DNA of 48,099 bases, taken from the IMG/VR virus record IMGVR_UViG_3300034200_000904, positions 1 to 48,099 of that record; one strand, given 5' to 3'. Position numbers and translations under genes: made by a program. Source of the DNA: a virus. The notes below the pieces were generated by a model. It was not told where the DNA came from. It saw only the letters and a program-made list of their open reading frames with translations, and did no database searches. This document shows positions 31,311 through 37,898 of the stretch, one piece after another (the first letter of the stretch is position 1; each line of letters opens with the position of its first letter).

Positions 31311-31661
31311 TTAAAATGGTGCGTCTTCGTCGGCGGTCACTGCTGCCTTAGCCTTGGTAACCTTCTTAGCAGCGGGGCCTGATGCTTTGACAGCCGGACC
31401 CTTAGCTTTAGGTGCTTCGTCCTTGCGATCCAAGTAGTCCATGATCGCAGTCTTTGCACCAACATTATCAAACTCATCCAGAGTTGCGATGTACTTGATA
31501 GCATCCAGCTTCAACATAGCTTGTGGCAGCTCAACTAGTGTAATGTCAGTGTGTCCTGACTTGGTAAGATTCTTGGTACGCATCAAATCATTAGCGAAAC
31601 GAACTTTGAATTCGCCTTTGTGTTTAGAAGTACCAGCTACAGTAAAAGTTTGGTTAGTCAT
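31311..31661 (-). CDS. Conserved early protein with SSB-like acidic tip
   Basis: A 116-residue protein. The N-terminal 80 residues (VAGTSKHKGEFKVRFANDLM, then HTDITLVELPQAMLKLDAI) form a mixed fold I associate with an unannotated but widespread phage protein. A Lys/Ala/Pro linker and the end TADEDAPF follow. The acidic tip resembles the C-terminal partner-binding tip of single-strand binding proteins (DDIPF). A DNA-related role is inferred. The coding sequence contains one copy of the GGCCCCGCTGC repeat. Confidence 0.6.
   Translation of the reverse strand: MTNQTFTVAGTSKHKGEFKVRFANDLMRTKNLTKSGHTDITLVELPQAMLKLDAIKYIATLDEFDNVGAKTAIMDYLDRKDEAPKAKGPAVKASGPAAKKVTKAKAAVTADEDAPF
31369..31380. repeat. 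12-base repeat GCAGCGGGGCCT, copy 1
   Basis: The same 12-mer occurs at 37427, 37494 and 37616. In this copy it falls in the linker codons of the SSB-tip protein. The copies occupy different reading contexts, so a DNA- or RNA-level function or a spreading element is more likely than protein conservation. Confidence 0.6.
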
Positions 31662-31720
31662 TCAAAATCTCCATGTGTGTGTTAATAAAAATACAAAGTA
31701 ATATTGCTACTACAATTCGA

Positions 31721-31749
31721 ATTATACGCTAGTTCGAATACTTTGTCAA
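31721..31749 (-). promoter_or_regulatory. Early promoter flanked by TTCGAA sites
   Basis: TTGACA-17-TATAAT. ATTCGAA occurs both in the spacer and directly after the -10 box. Each copy is a palindrome, suggesting a pair of operator half-sites. The -35 box contains the upstream gene's TGA stop. Confidence 0.82.
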
Positions 31750-32015
31750 GCGGTTTTTGGTGCTGAGTCAACCATATATCTATCCGTTTTGATTTTAGGC
31801 TTTGATACTACAGGAAACTCCTCCGTAACATAATATTCTACTAACTTTCGTTGAATCATTGTTATTAAATCGTTACTGTCATCGTCCATTATGAAACGGA
31901 CTGGGCAGCGTCCCCAAGTAGCATATTTGCAAAAGTCTGCATAATATCTACGATGGTTCTCATTGTGGGCATCAAACACTACCCACTGTCTGTGAAGTAG
32001 TTGTAGTTTGCTCAT
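31746..32015 (-). CDS. Conserved early phage protein
   Basis: An 89-residue protein. The start is set at MSKLQLLHRQWVVFDAHN because this ATG overlaps the upstream stop (ATGA). HRRYYADFCKYATWGRCPVR and MIQRKLVEYYV are blocks I recall from unannotated proteins of many phages. The function is unknown. Confidence 0.65.
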   Translation of the reverse strand: MSKLQLLHRQWVVFDAHNENHRRYYADFCKYATWGRCPVRFIMDDDSNDLITMIQRKLVEYYVTEEFPVVSKPKIKTDRYMVDSAPKTA

Positions 32016-32113
32016 CCCTTTGCCCATAGTCTAATCACTGCTTCGATTCCTGAAAAGTCCCAATTAGGTTCCTTAGGACGTATCTTTGGTACTACTGGTT
32101 TAACTTTCTTCAT
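32012..32113 (-). CDS. 33-residue basic peptide
   Basis: MKKVKPVVPKIRPKEPNWDF followed by SGIEAVIRLWAKG. It overlaps the genes on both sides by 14 and 4 bases. A possible short linker peptide; reality is inferred from the overlaps. Confidence 0.45.
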   Translation of the reverse strand: MKKVKPVVPKIRPKEPNWDFSGIEAVIRLWAKG

Positions 32114-32666
32114 TTTCCTCTTCCCATTGTTCCATACCTTCACTGATAGCGAAGGCTTCGTCTAAGTGCTCAGGTATGTTCTCACGCACCCACTCACTGT
32201 TGCCTTCGATCTGATAGCAATAGTCTTCGCCATCGATCCATTCGCCTACAAAACCCATGCCAGATTCGTAATATAATGCTTCTACTTCGAAGCCCATACT
32301 TACCATCTTCTCATAGGCTCTGATCGGTGGTGCCCACGCTGAATCAAAGTTCAACATTAGGCCGCCTTCAATGTCCTGTGCCGGCTGACCATCGGCACCT
32401 ACATCCCATTTGGTACCCCACTCGTTTACGCAGAAGTCATACCAGTTGCCATATCCATAGTTCTTGATATTGTATGCAGTCTGAATCTCTAGTTGCTTCT
32501 GCTCTTCTGTATCACCCATGAACCCACTGACAGTCTCCTTGAGGTCTTTAGGGACAGGAATGAATTCATTTAGTAGGGTACCTTCGTTAAATGCCTCACG
32601 AGCACGAGCAACGAATGTAGGGTCTTTGTGCTTGAGCACAACACTATTTGAGCACCAGTTAGGCAT
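32100..32666 (-). CDS. DUF1281/Api92-like protein
   Basis: A 188-residue protein that begins MPNWCSNSVVLKHKD. This is the hallmark start of the Api92/YubB (DUF1281) family common in phages and plasmids, with GYGNWYDFCVNEWGTKWDVG and FDSAWAPPI as further family blocks. These proteins have a ferredoxin-like fold and unknown function. An in-frame start 14 codons upstream is rejected because AGGAG precedes the MPNW start. Confidence 0.85.
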   Translation of the reverse strand: MPNWCSNSVVLKHKDPTFVARAREAFNEGTLLNEFIPVPKDLKETVSGFMGDTEEQKQLEIQTAYNIKNYGYGNWYDFCVNEWGTKWDVGADGQPAQDIEGGLMLNFDSAWAPPIRAYEKMVSMGFEVEALYYESGMGFVGEWIDGEDYCYQIEGNSEWVRENIPEHLDEAFAISEGMEQWEEENEES

Positions 32667-32676
32667 ATCAGTCTCC

Positions 32677-32937
32677 TTAGAATCCGTACATTTCAACAGC
32701 AGGGTCAATACTCTTCAGTTCTTTTGCAGCCTTAGTGAGGAAGTTGTAACGCTTCTGCACCTCTGCTCTAGGCAGTTCACCATCGCAGGTCAAGTTCTCT
32801 GGGCTCAGTGCCGCATCAATCTTGTCTGCAATACGCTGACGATCCGCCTTGTTCAGTAAGCTCAAGGGCTTGGAACCAAAGATGGCACCAAACTTGTTCT
32901 CACGCTCTACAAACTGTTCAATTGCAAATCTAGACAT
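32677..32937 (-). CDS. 86-residue early protein
   Basis: A basic helical protein (MSRFAIEQFVERENKFGAIF, then LNKADRQRIADKIDAALSPE). First gene of a four-gene operon, with AGGAGC and a TTGACA promoter. I do not recognise the family. Confidence 0.62.
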   Translation of the reverse strand: MSRFAIEQFVERENKFGAIFGSKPLSLLNKADRQRIADKIDAALSPENLTCDGELPRAEVQKRYNFLTKAAKELKSIDPAVEMYGF

Positions 32938-32967
32938 TGTCTGCTCCTGTTTTGTTAGTGTAGAGCT

Positions 32968-32996
32968 AGTATAACACCAGCCCTACACTTTGTCAA
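32968..32996 (-). promoter_or_regulatory. Early promoter TTGACA-17-TATACT with dyad
   Basis: TAGTGTAG/CTACACT arms flank the -10 region. The leader and promoter are almost identical to those at 35.64 kb over more than 40 bases. Confidence 0.82.
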
Positions 32997-33001
32997 CCAA
33001 T

Positions 33002-33445
33002 TTATGCTGTTGTTTTTTCGCTACAGAATGTTACAAAATGGCTAACAGGACCATCAAAAATACTTTTGTCCATGTCGCTCAGTGTCAGGCCGAACATATT
33101 GCAGCCACGATCCTTAACACGTACCCACAGCTCGCCATTAGCACCACCCTGATACACGTGGTACTCATAGTCCTGTCCACACTCCTTGGAGTCAACGCTG
33201 TGGATGTAAAACCCGCCCACGCTGTTTTTGAAGTGTGCTACTAATTGAGCAGCCAAGCAGCCCATGCCATTGGCAGTACGACGTGTCTCACCCACAGCAA
33301 TGCCATTAGTAATAGCAGCAAACTCACTGAGGAACTCTGCAAGCTCAGCACCATGGCCTGTGGGATAGCCATCATACTGTCTATACAAGTTGACAATAGG
33401 CTTATCGTTTTCGCTGTAAACAAACGTCAATGATCTTGTACCCAT
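33002..33445 (-). CDS. Conserved early phage protein MGTRSL family
   Basis: A 147-residue protein starting MGTRSLTFVYSENDKPIVNL, followed by YRQYDGYPTGHGAELAEFL and a C-terminal GGFYIHS and EYHVYQGG. I recall proteins with this beginning in many phages and some bacteria, function unknown. The longer in-frame start is rejected because GGAG lies just before MGTRSL. Confidence 0.75.
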   Translation of the reverse strand: MGTRSLTFVYSENDKPIVNLYRQYDGYPTGHGAELAEFLSEFAAITNGIAVGETRRTANGMGCLAAQLVAHFKNSVGGFYIHSVDSKECGQDYEYHVYQGGANGELWVRVKDRGCNMFGLTLSDMDKSIFDGPVSHFVTFCSEKTTA

Positions 33446-33479
33446 TTCGCTCTCCTTCTGTTGTTGTCTAAGTGTGTAT

Positions 33480-33508
33480 ATAATAGCACCTCTGTGCCCA
33501 AATGTCAA
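33480..33508 (-). promoter_or_regulatory. Early promoter TTGACA-17-TATTAT
   Basis: It precedes the MGTRSL-family gene. The TAG stop of the upstream 38-residue gene abuts the GG of GGTTGACA. Confidence 0.8.
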
Positions 33509-33509
33509 C

Positions 33510-33626
33510 CTATTTCAGCAGGAAGTGATGAGCAGCACTAAGGCACATTCGGGTTATTACTAAAGCAGTAATTAGTGTTGCAATCATCATAACAATGCTG
33601 CCCATACCTATTGCTATTTTTAACAT
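33510..33626 (-). CDS. 38-residue membrane peptide with amber stop
   Basis: MLKIAIGMGSIVMMIATLIT then ALVITRMCLS: one transmembrane helix. CTAGGAGAC precedes the start. It ends in TAG, one of five amber stops noted; readthrough would run into promoter sequence, so here TAG is most likely a true stop. Confidence 0.55.
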   Translation of the reverse strand: MLKIAIGMGSIVMMIATLITALVITRMCLSAAHHFLLK

Positions 33627-33627
33627 A

Positions 33628-33828
33628 TTAGTCTCCTAGATAAGGTGTTGTTGTTCTGCTACGATCTAGCTCCCACTTGCGATACAGACGCTTGGTCAGC
33701 CATCTTGTGAAATCTTTAACAGCTCCGTACTGCTCCACGCATAGACGATGACGCAATCTAACCTCATGCTCGTCTGCTGGGCTCTCACCCAGTTGCTCAA
33801 ATAACCATTGTTGTTTAGCTGTTAACAT
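33628..33828 (-). CDS. 66-residue basic early protein
   Basis: The start is placed at MLTAKQQWLFEQLGES, which overlaps the upstream stop (TAATG). It is rich in Arg and Trp (RWLTKRLYRKWELDRSR), so nucleic-acid contact is possible. The function is unknown. Confidence 0.6.
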   Translation of the reverse strand: MLTAKQQWLFEQLGESPADEHEVRLRHRLCVEQYGAVKDFTRWLTKRLYRKWELDRSRTTTPYLGD

Positions 33829-34091
33829 TAAGCACTCCAATAAGTTTCGCTACGTGGTGAGCAGTAGTAAGGCACGTCGTAACGTTCTTCAAACTCCTGC
33901 CCATTCAAGGCGTTCTTACGCACAACATAGGTCTCGTGTATCTCGTAGCGGTAGCCATCCCGTGCTAACCATGTGGTCTGCACAGTATGCTCCAGCATGG
34001 ACCGATTGTCTGTCTTGTAGTCTTCCTTGTGTACCCTACGCTCGCCTGATTTGGTACGAGCATCCTTCTTGTAGATTTCAACGGTATACAT
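33828..34091 (-). CDS. 87-residue early protein
   Basis: A highly charged beta-rich sequence (MYTVEIYKKDARTKSGERRV, then RYEIHETYVVRKNALNGQEF). Both ends overlap neighbours by a single base. No family is recognised. Confidence 0.62.
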   Translation of the reverse strand: MYTVEIYKKDARTKSGERRVHKEDYKTDNRSMLEHTVQTTWLARDGYRYEIHETYVVRKNALNGQEFEERYDVPYYCSPRSETYWSA

Positions 34092-34336
34092 TAGAACTCC
34101 TCCATTTCGTCATCTTCGCAGGCATCCAGGAGCTGCTGTCTACGGTCATCAAACTCTTCTGCCAACTTCATGAACTGTTCGCAATAACCAAACAGCTCAC
34201 GCATGGCCCTTAGCTCGTCCTTGCTCATGTCCAGCATGTCATCCTGGTCAGCTTCTTGCATAAAAGTAATCAGCTGGTCCATGGCCATTTGGGTGTTTTG
34301 GAACATGCAGTAACTCATATTTGGATAGTTTGACAT
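34091..34336 (-). CDS. 81-residue acidic helical early protein
   Basis: It is Met- and Asp/Glu-rich (MAMDQLITFMQEADQDDMLD) and ends DDEMEEF. The AGGAGC site and TTGACT promoter are clear. It leads a five-gene operon with the following small genes. Confidence 0.62.
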   Translation of the reverse strand: MSNYPNMSYCMFQNTQMAMDQLITFMQEADQDDMLDMSKDELRAMRELFGYCEQFMKLAEEFDDRRQQLLDACEDDEMEEF

Positions 34337-34368
34337 CTCAGCTCCTAGTTGTTTTTGACAGTTTCAAT

Positions 34369-34397
34369 AGTATAGCACCGCCCTAGCCAAAAGTCAA
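34369..34397 (-). promoter_or_regulatory. Early promoter TTGACT-17-TATACT
   Basis: It drives the 81-residue gene operon. It lies directly after the terminator of the upstream unit. Confidence 0.78.
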
Positions 34398-34400
34398 CCG

Positions 34401-34430
34401 AAAAAAAACCGTTGTATTTCTACAACGGTT
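34401..34430 (-). terminator. Intrinsic terminator
   Basis: A perfect 10-bp stem AACCGTTGTA/TACAACGGTT with a 4-base loop, followed by a T-run of six to eight on the minus strand. It ends the unit containing the 49-residue gene and insulates the next promoter, which begins four bases later. Confidence 0.88.
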
Positions 34431-34439
34431 GTTAAATTG

Positions 34440-34589
34440 TTAAACTGCGCCTACGCCCCAGATGTTGGCAGCACCATATTGTCCTTCTAGCAAGCTTTTG
34501 GCTGCTGATACATTATCTGCTTGGGTGTAGACCTTGATCATAGCACCAGTTCTAGGGTCTTTGTACCACGCTTCGTATTGTTGAATCAT
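34440..34589 (-). CDS. 49-residue early protein
   Basis: MIQQYEAWYKDPRTGAMIKV, then QADNVSAAKSLLEGQYGAAN and IWGVGAV. The pattern recalls a short conserved phage protein, possibly a swapped ferredoxin-like fold. The start overlaps the upstream stop (ATGA). Confidence 0.6.
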   Translation of the reverse strand: MIQQYEAWYKDPRTGAMIKVYTQADNVSAAKSLLEGQYGAANIWGVGAV

Positions 34590-34807
34590 AAGTGTCTTAA
34601 AACTCCTGGTAAGTAGATTGCAAACAGCGTCACATTAATTATAATCAAACTGAGCTTGCGTATACGTATGCTCCAAAAGATATAAATTAATGCACCAAAC
34701 TCCAAGAACATAATGTTCAAGGGGTATACATTGTAAGCAGTAAAACCTGCACCTATAAGGGTAACAATGCAGGCTCCCCACTCTAATACTCTATTAAGCG
34801 TAAACAT
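34586..34807 (-). CDS. Three-span small membrane protein
   Basis: A 73-residue protein with the start at ATG (TTGAGG upstream). Hydrophobic helices are WGACIVTLIGAGFTAYNVYP, MFLEFGALIYIFWSIRI and LIIINVTLFAIYLPGV. The layout resembles a fragment of PnuC/YgjV-like transporters, but it is too short to call a transporter. Confidence 0.6.
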   Translation of the reverse strand: MFTLNRVLEWGACIVTLIGAGFTAYNVYPLNIMFLEFGALIYIFWSIRIRKLSLIIINVTLFAIYLPGVLRHL

Positions 34808-35084
34808 CCTCAACCTTGCTCAACATGTTAGCAGGCACTTTCCACAGGCCGCCTGAAGTTTCCCGTACAGTGACATATTTGATAGCAATCTTAAGCACAG
34901 TGCCACGAACCACCCGACCCTGTTTAGTACTGTCAAAGGTCACTGCATCACCCACAGCCAGTTCAGCCTTACTACGCTCTGTTAAACGTTTACGAGCAAA
35001 GCGAATAGCATCAGTCATGCTCATGAGTTCCGCATTGGTCCAACCACCGTTGATGATAGCGGTATTAATAGTTTGAATATTCAT
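34794..35084 (-). CDS. Conserved early protein (96 aa)
   Basis: The start is at MNIQTINTAIINGGWTNAEL because AAGGAGCG precedes it. The second half, VGDAVTFDSTKQGRVVRGTV followed by VTVRETSGGLWKVPANML, looks like a small SH3-like beta barrel. I recall similar phage proteins without function. It is in a tight operon. Confidence 0.65.
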   Translation of the reverse strand: MNIQTINTAIINGGWTNAELMSMTDAIRFARKRLTERSKAELAVGDAVTFDSTKQGRVVRGTVLKIAIKYVTVRETSGGLWKVPANMLSKVEDVYA

Positions 35085-35085
35085 T

Positions 35086-35244
35086 TCACGCTCCTTCATA
35101 GTCATAAGGTTCAATTGAATCAGCCTCTAGTACTGCATCCTGATACGTAGTGGCTCCTAGCTGGATTACCACACCATTGGAGTAGCAAGCCATGTAAGTA
35201 TTATACACAGGATCGTACTCAATGTCAACCAAAAAATTATCCAC
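35086..35244 (-). CDS. 52-residue early protein, start uncertain
   Basis: A GTG start is chosen because TGGAGG precedes it within the upstream gene, giving MDNFLVDIEYDPVYNTYMAC. A perfect promoter lies inside these first codons and would instead start transcription at the internal ATG (35193). Two products are therefore possible. The C-terminus is VLEADSIEPYDYEGA. Confidence 0.5.
   Translation of the reverse strand: MDNFLVDIEYDPVYNTYMACYSNGVVIQLGATTYQDAVLEADSIEPYDYEGA
35200..35228 (-). promoter_or_regulatory. Intragenic promoter TTGACA-17-TATAAT
   Basis: Perfect boxes in GGTTGACA context, located inside the 52-residue gene. The expected start of transcription is at about the internal ATG, again implying a leaderless mRNA. 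Confidence 0.65.
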
Positions 35245-35614
35245 GAACAGCCTCCAGTTCCATAGTCTCATTAATGCCCTGCAATCGACGCATCAAGGGC
35301 CATACTGCCCGCTTGGCTTCTTCTAGAGCCAAGTAGATTTGGTCCTCGGCTGTCCCGTCACTAAGGACTTCGCGGGCGTCTTCGTATAAGCATCCCCCGA
35401 GGTAGGCCGATCCCAACTCGTGCCCTTCAACCAAAGCCCGGACTCGGAGCATGAACCATTCGTATTTGCCCATGTCGATGTCACGGCAGATCTGTGGGAT
35501 ATCGTAACAGGAGTCGTCAAAACAGTCTTGGGGATGTATGTCTTCATAGGTCTTATCCACAATGATTTCAAAGCCCTCACGCTCGTAACGGGCCAGTTCG
35601 TCATAGTATCGCAT
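35237..35614 (-). CDS. Conserved early phage protein (125 aa)
   Basis: An acidic protein: MRYYDELARYEREGFEIIVD, then DSCYDIPQICRDIDMGKYEW and GSAYLGGCLYEDAREVL. The block order matches a widespread unannotated phage protein as I remember it. Good promoter and AGGAGC site. It overlaps the next gene by eight bases. Confidence 0.65.
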   Translation of the reverse strand: MRYYDELARYEREGFEIIVDKTYEDIHPQDCFDDSCYDIPQICRDIDMGKYEWFMLRVRALVEGHELGSAYLGGCLYEDAREVLSDGTAEDQIYLALEEAKRAVWPLMRRLQGINETMELEAVRG

Positions 35615-35643
35615 GTCTGCTCCTGTTCTGTTAGTGTAGAGCT

Positions 35644-35672
35644 AGTATAACACCAACTCTACACCCTGTCAA
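35644..35672 (-). promoter_or_regulatory. Early promoter TTGACA-17-TATACT with dyad
   Basis: GTGTAGAG/CTCTACAC arms surround the -10 region. Near-duplicate of the promoter at 32.97 kb. Confidence 0.82.
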
Positions 35673-35678
35673 CCGAAA

Positions 35679-35909
35679 TTAGCATTCCGGATCAAAGTCA
35701 TACCACTCCTGTGCCTCATCAGGCTGTCCATCCCACTCCTCGTCTTCCTCTTCGTCCTCCTCGTCCTCATCCAAGAAGAACTCGTTGGCGTGAGCCATGT
35801 CTGCTACATCGTCCTCGCTCATGTACTTCAAGCAGGCCATGATAACAGTATCACGGTCCAACATGCCCTCTTCCACCAGCTCCAAAATACGATTAGTTGC
35901 TTCACGCAT
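35679..35909 (-). CDS. Very acidic early protein
   Basis: A 76-residue protein with an all-acidic block (LDEDEEDEEEDEEWDGQPDE) after a helical N-terminus (RILELVEEGMLDRDTVIM). Strongly acidic small early phage proteins can mimic DNA and block host nucleases or polymerase. That role is only a possibility here. Confidence 0.65.
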   Translation of the reverse strand: MREATNRILELVEEGMLDRDTVIMACLKYMSEDDVADMAHANEFFLDEDEEDEEEDEEWDGQPDEAQEWYDFDPEC

Positions 35910-35940
35910 ATCAGCTCCTAGTTAATTACACAGTTTCAAT

Positions 35941-35969
35941 AGTATAGCACCACAGGGTGAACTTGTCAA
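35941..35969 (-). promoter_or_regulatory. Early promoter TTGACA-17-TATACT
   Basis: It drives the acidic protein gene. A leader resembling the one before the 81-residue gene (CTAGGAGCTGA) follows. Confidence 0.8.
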
Positions 35970-36000
35970 CCAAAATCCACCCTGTTGCGTAAAAACAACA

Positions 36001-36357
36001 TCAATCCAGACGCGATCCTGCATAGGCTGTGAATCCATACTTCTTCAATACATCAGCCGCAGCCTGCGCACCCACTTCCTTGCAGTCCACGTTCTGTACG
36101 CTCAAACCACTGGGATTCCAGATCTGAAACGCCTTAGTATAGTCCTGACGCACACCAGCTGCCTTAAGCATCTTGCCCAACTTGGTGTTACCCTTAATCT
36201 TGACGCCATTGTGCTCCCAGATGTTAACCCAAGCAAAGCCACAGGCATACTGATCCACACCATTCAGACGCTGACGGAAGAAGTCATCCGCAGCCGCATA
36301 AGCCGCTTCCTTAGCTTCAAGGACGGCATGATTAACAAAGTTTTGAGTTAGCTCCAT
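36001..36357 (-). CDS. Conserved early phage protein ending AYAGSRLD
   Basis: A 118-residue protein: helical start (AKEAAYAAADDFFRQRLN), then YACGFAWVNIW, GNTKLGKMLKAAGV, WNPSGLSVQNVD and KEVGAQAAADVLKKYGF. I recognise this block series from unannotated phage proteins that end in GSRLD. The function is unknown. Confidence 0.75.
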   Translation of the reverse strand: MELTQNFVNHAVLEAKEAAYAAADDFFRQRLNGVDQYACGFAWVNIWEHNGVKIKGNTKLGKMLKAAGVRQDYTKAFQIWNPSGLSVQNVDCKEVGAQAAADVLKKYGFTAYAGSRLD

Positions 36358-36386
36358 CTTTAGCTCCTTTTCGTTAGTGTTCGTGT

Positions 36387-36415
36387 ATAATACAGTCTTC
36401 TGCCCAATTTGTCAA
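36387..36415 (-). promoter_or_regulatory. Early promoter TTGACA-17-TATTAT
   Basis: GGTTGACA and TATTAT precede the gene ending GSRLD, with an AAAGGAGC ribosome binding site. Confidence 0.8.
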
Positions 36416-36420
36416 CCGTT

Positions 36421-36660
36421 TTATTCGTAACGCCCGCCCCACATGTTCTCGTAATCAAACCATGCTACACGTTCGCCTGCGCGATAGTATATATAGACAC
36501 CACCCACGTTATCACGCTCAGTATCGCGTAGTAGATTGCTCATAGTACGCTCAAACAAGTCAGTAAACAGTTCAGCGCATTCTGCTGGGCTCTTGCCCTC
36601 GTCGTATAGCATATCGTAGTCTACACTATAGTTGACTGTTATAATCTCTGCAAGCTCCAT
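36421..36660 (-). CDS. 79-residue early protein
   Basis: Charged alpha/beta sequence (MELAEIITVNYSVDYDMLYD, then ECAELFTDLFERTMSNLLRD and GGVYIYYRAGERVAWFDYEN). AAGGAGC and promoter upstream. The family is unknown. Confidence 0.62.
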   Translation of the reverse strand: MELAEIITVNYSVDYDMLYDEGKSPAECAELFTDLFERTMSNLLRDTERDNVGGVYIYYRAGERVAWFDYENMWGGRYE

Positions 36661-36691
36661 CTCAGCTCCTTAATTAACTAACTAAGCCACT

Positions 36692-36719
36692 ATTATACAC
36701 TATCTACATCAAATGTCAA
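36692..36719 (-). promoter_or_regulatory. Early promoter TTGACA-16-TATAAT (minus strand)
   Basis: It drives the 79-residue gene. It is divergent from a plus-strand promoter 45 bases away, marking the left edge of a 550-base gene-free region. Confidence 0.8.
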
Positions 36720-36764
36720 CCAAAAAAGAAAGTGTTGTATTTTTGCGAATCTGCACGATTTTGG

Positions 36765-36792
36765 TTGACTTTTTGGCTAGAGGTGCTATAAT
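36765..36792 (+). promoter_or_regulatory. Plus-strand promoter TTGACT-16-TATAAT
   Basis: GGTTGACT and GGTGCTATAATATACACA are the same extended promoter seen before minus-strand early genes, but facing right into a region with no gene. It is followed by a leader-like AGAGAGCGAA without a start codon. Confidence 0.75.
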
Positions 36793-37190
36793 ATACACAC
36801 TAAGAGAGCGAACAAAACCAACAACTCCTAGGTCCAACGGTTCGAACAGCGTGTCTGGGGATGGACGTGGAGGGTGGGCAACGGTTCTGTGTATAGTAAG
36901 CACTAACTAACTTAATAAATTCACAACTGTGTAAGTAAGCGCACACTAACCTAGAATACAGTTGCAGAATCCGCAACGGTTGGGGCGCCATTATGATTCT
37001 ACTAACAAAGTGTGAAATTGTGTACAGAATCACAACGATTCTGTAATCTAGATGTAGAAAAGCGGCAGAAAAGTGTCAAAAGGTGTGAAAAAGTGTAGAA
37101 TTGTGTGACGAACCTTGGGGTTGTGGCTCATACTTTAGTCTACCATAGGGCGGCAACGGTGTGAAGAATTAGTTTGGTTAAGGTCACGAC
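36793..37190 (+). ncRNA. Candidate non-coding RNA downstream of a lone plus-strand promoter
   Basis: About 400 bases without a convincing gene on either strand. The motif CAACGGTT/CAACGATT/CAACGGTG recurs about five times (near 36836, 36880, 36975, 37032, 37152). It contains the second copy of the 28-base element found after the tRNAs. CTCCTAGG near its 5' end could pair with the CTAGGAG ribosome binding sites of two early genes. The end is not defined by a terminator, so the right boundary is approximate. Confidence 0.4.
36928..36955. repeat. 28-base element (copy 2)
   Basis: Matches 30632-30659, beside the tRNA cluster, at all but about three positions. Here it is transcribed from the lone plus-strand promoter if that is active. 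The palindrome of copy 1 is not preserved. Confidence 0.5.
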
Positions 37191-37210
37191 AGGCTATAGT
37201 ATAATACTTT

Positions 37211-37297
37211 CTACCACAAATGTGCCGATCCAATAGCCGCCAGGACTTCCATCATTACATGTGCCGCCACGGCAATCCAACCCCATAACCATTTCAT
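37211..37297 (-). CDS. 28-residue membrane peptide with amber stop
   Basis: MKWLWGWIAVAAHVMMEVLA, then AIGSAHLW and TAG. The start overlaps the upstream stop (TAATG) with AGGAG upstream. Amber readthrough would add eight codons before TGA. A last gene of the operon; function unknown. Confidence 0.45.
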   Translation of the reverse strand: MKWLWGWIAVAAHVMMEVLAAIGSAHLW

Positions 37298-37596
37298 TAC
37301 CATGCTCCTAGGTGTACGCCATACCAGTACACAATCCATAAAACCATAGCTGTACACAATGCATAGAATTCCCAAGCATCACGAGCTAACCAATCTATAG
37401 GTTCTTCACTGTTTCTCGCAGATCCCGCAGCGGGGCCTGTGCTGAATCCATGTTCTTCAAACCATTCATCTATAGTAAGACCACTAGATGTGCGCAGCGG
37501 GGCCTGTACTGTGTGAACCTCAGCTGTTCTATTCTGTACAAGTTCCGGTGCTGTTTGCATCCATTGATAATGTTTAGGTAAATCTGGGAATATCAT
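37297..37596 (-). CDS. 99-residue protein with C-terminal membrane span
   Basis: A proline-rich N-terminus (FPDLPKHYQWMQTAPELV), then two in-gene copies of the GGCCCCGCTGC repeat read in different frames (VQAPLRTS and TGPAAGS). A C-terminal hydrophobic helix follows (FYALCTAMVLWIVYWYGVHL). The repeat copies suggest that the middle was built by insertion of that element. The function is unknown. Confidence 0.6.
   Translation of the reverse strand: MIFPDLPKHYQWMQTAPELVQNRTAEVHTVQAPLRTSSGLTIDEWFEEHGFSTGPAAGSARNSEEPIDWLARDAWEFYALCTAMVLWIVYWYGVHLGAW
37427..37505. repeat. Repeat GCAGCGGGGCCT, copies 2 and 3
   Basis: Exact 12-mers at 37427-37438 and 37494-37505, both inside the 99-residue gene but in different frames. 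The second extends to a 17-base match (TGTGCGCAGCGGGGCCT) with copy 4 at 37616. Confidence 0.7.
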
Positions 37597-37615
37597 AATT
37601 CGTCCTTAATTGTGC

Positions 37616-37627
37616 GCAGCGGGGCCT
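37616..37627. repeat. Repeat GCAGCGGGGCCT, copy 4
   Basis: This copy lies between the stop of the 25-residue gene, which it touches, and the ribosome binding site of the 99-residue gene. Flanks TGTGC are shared with copy 3. Confidence 0.7.
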
Positions 37628-37704
37628 TATGTGATCCAGCTGTATAGTGCAACTGTTGCCAAGATTAGCCCTGTCACCAGAGCCTGTACATGTATAGTTT
37701 TCAT
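37627..37704 (-). CDS. 25-residue membrane peptide
   Basis: MKTIHVQALVTGLILATVAL then YSWIT: one helix. The start overlaps the upstream stop by ATGA. Existence is inferred from coupling. Confidence 0.45.
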   Translation of the reverse strand: MKTIHVQALVTGLILATVALYSWIT

Positions 37705-37898
37705 GCTGGCACAAGTAGAGCCACAATTATAACCAAAGCTGTCAAGATCATGGCCATAGCAGCTAATGTGTATCCGTTAATTTCTTCCAGCTTTACACTA
37801 AACCACTTGCTCTTTAGTTCTAATCGTTCTTTATCTGTGTTATCTTCACAGGGTGCTGGTGTGGGGTTTTCATCCAAGTGTTTATTTAAATCGCTCAT
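37701..37898 (-). CDS. 65-residue tail-anchored protein
   Basis: The start is placed at MSDLNKHLDENPTPAPCEDN, because the longer form would run deep into the upstream gene. A polar N-terminus is followed by a C-terminal transmembrane helix (AAMAMILTALVIIVALLVPA). Translation is coupled with neighbours on both sides. Confidence 0.58.
   Translation of the reverse strand: MSDLNKHLDENPTPAPCEDNTDKERLELKSKWFSVKLEEINGYTLAAMAMILTALVIIVALLVPA

Noticed and set aside
36713-36910. 65-codon plus-strand frame
   Set aside because: It spans a clear promoter and a divergent promoter, has no ribosome binding site and its low-complexity product resembles nothing.
37190-37210. Plus-strand promoter near TATAGTATAAT
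   Set aside because: No acceptable -35 box at 16-18 bases and no downstream gene on that strand.
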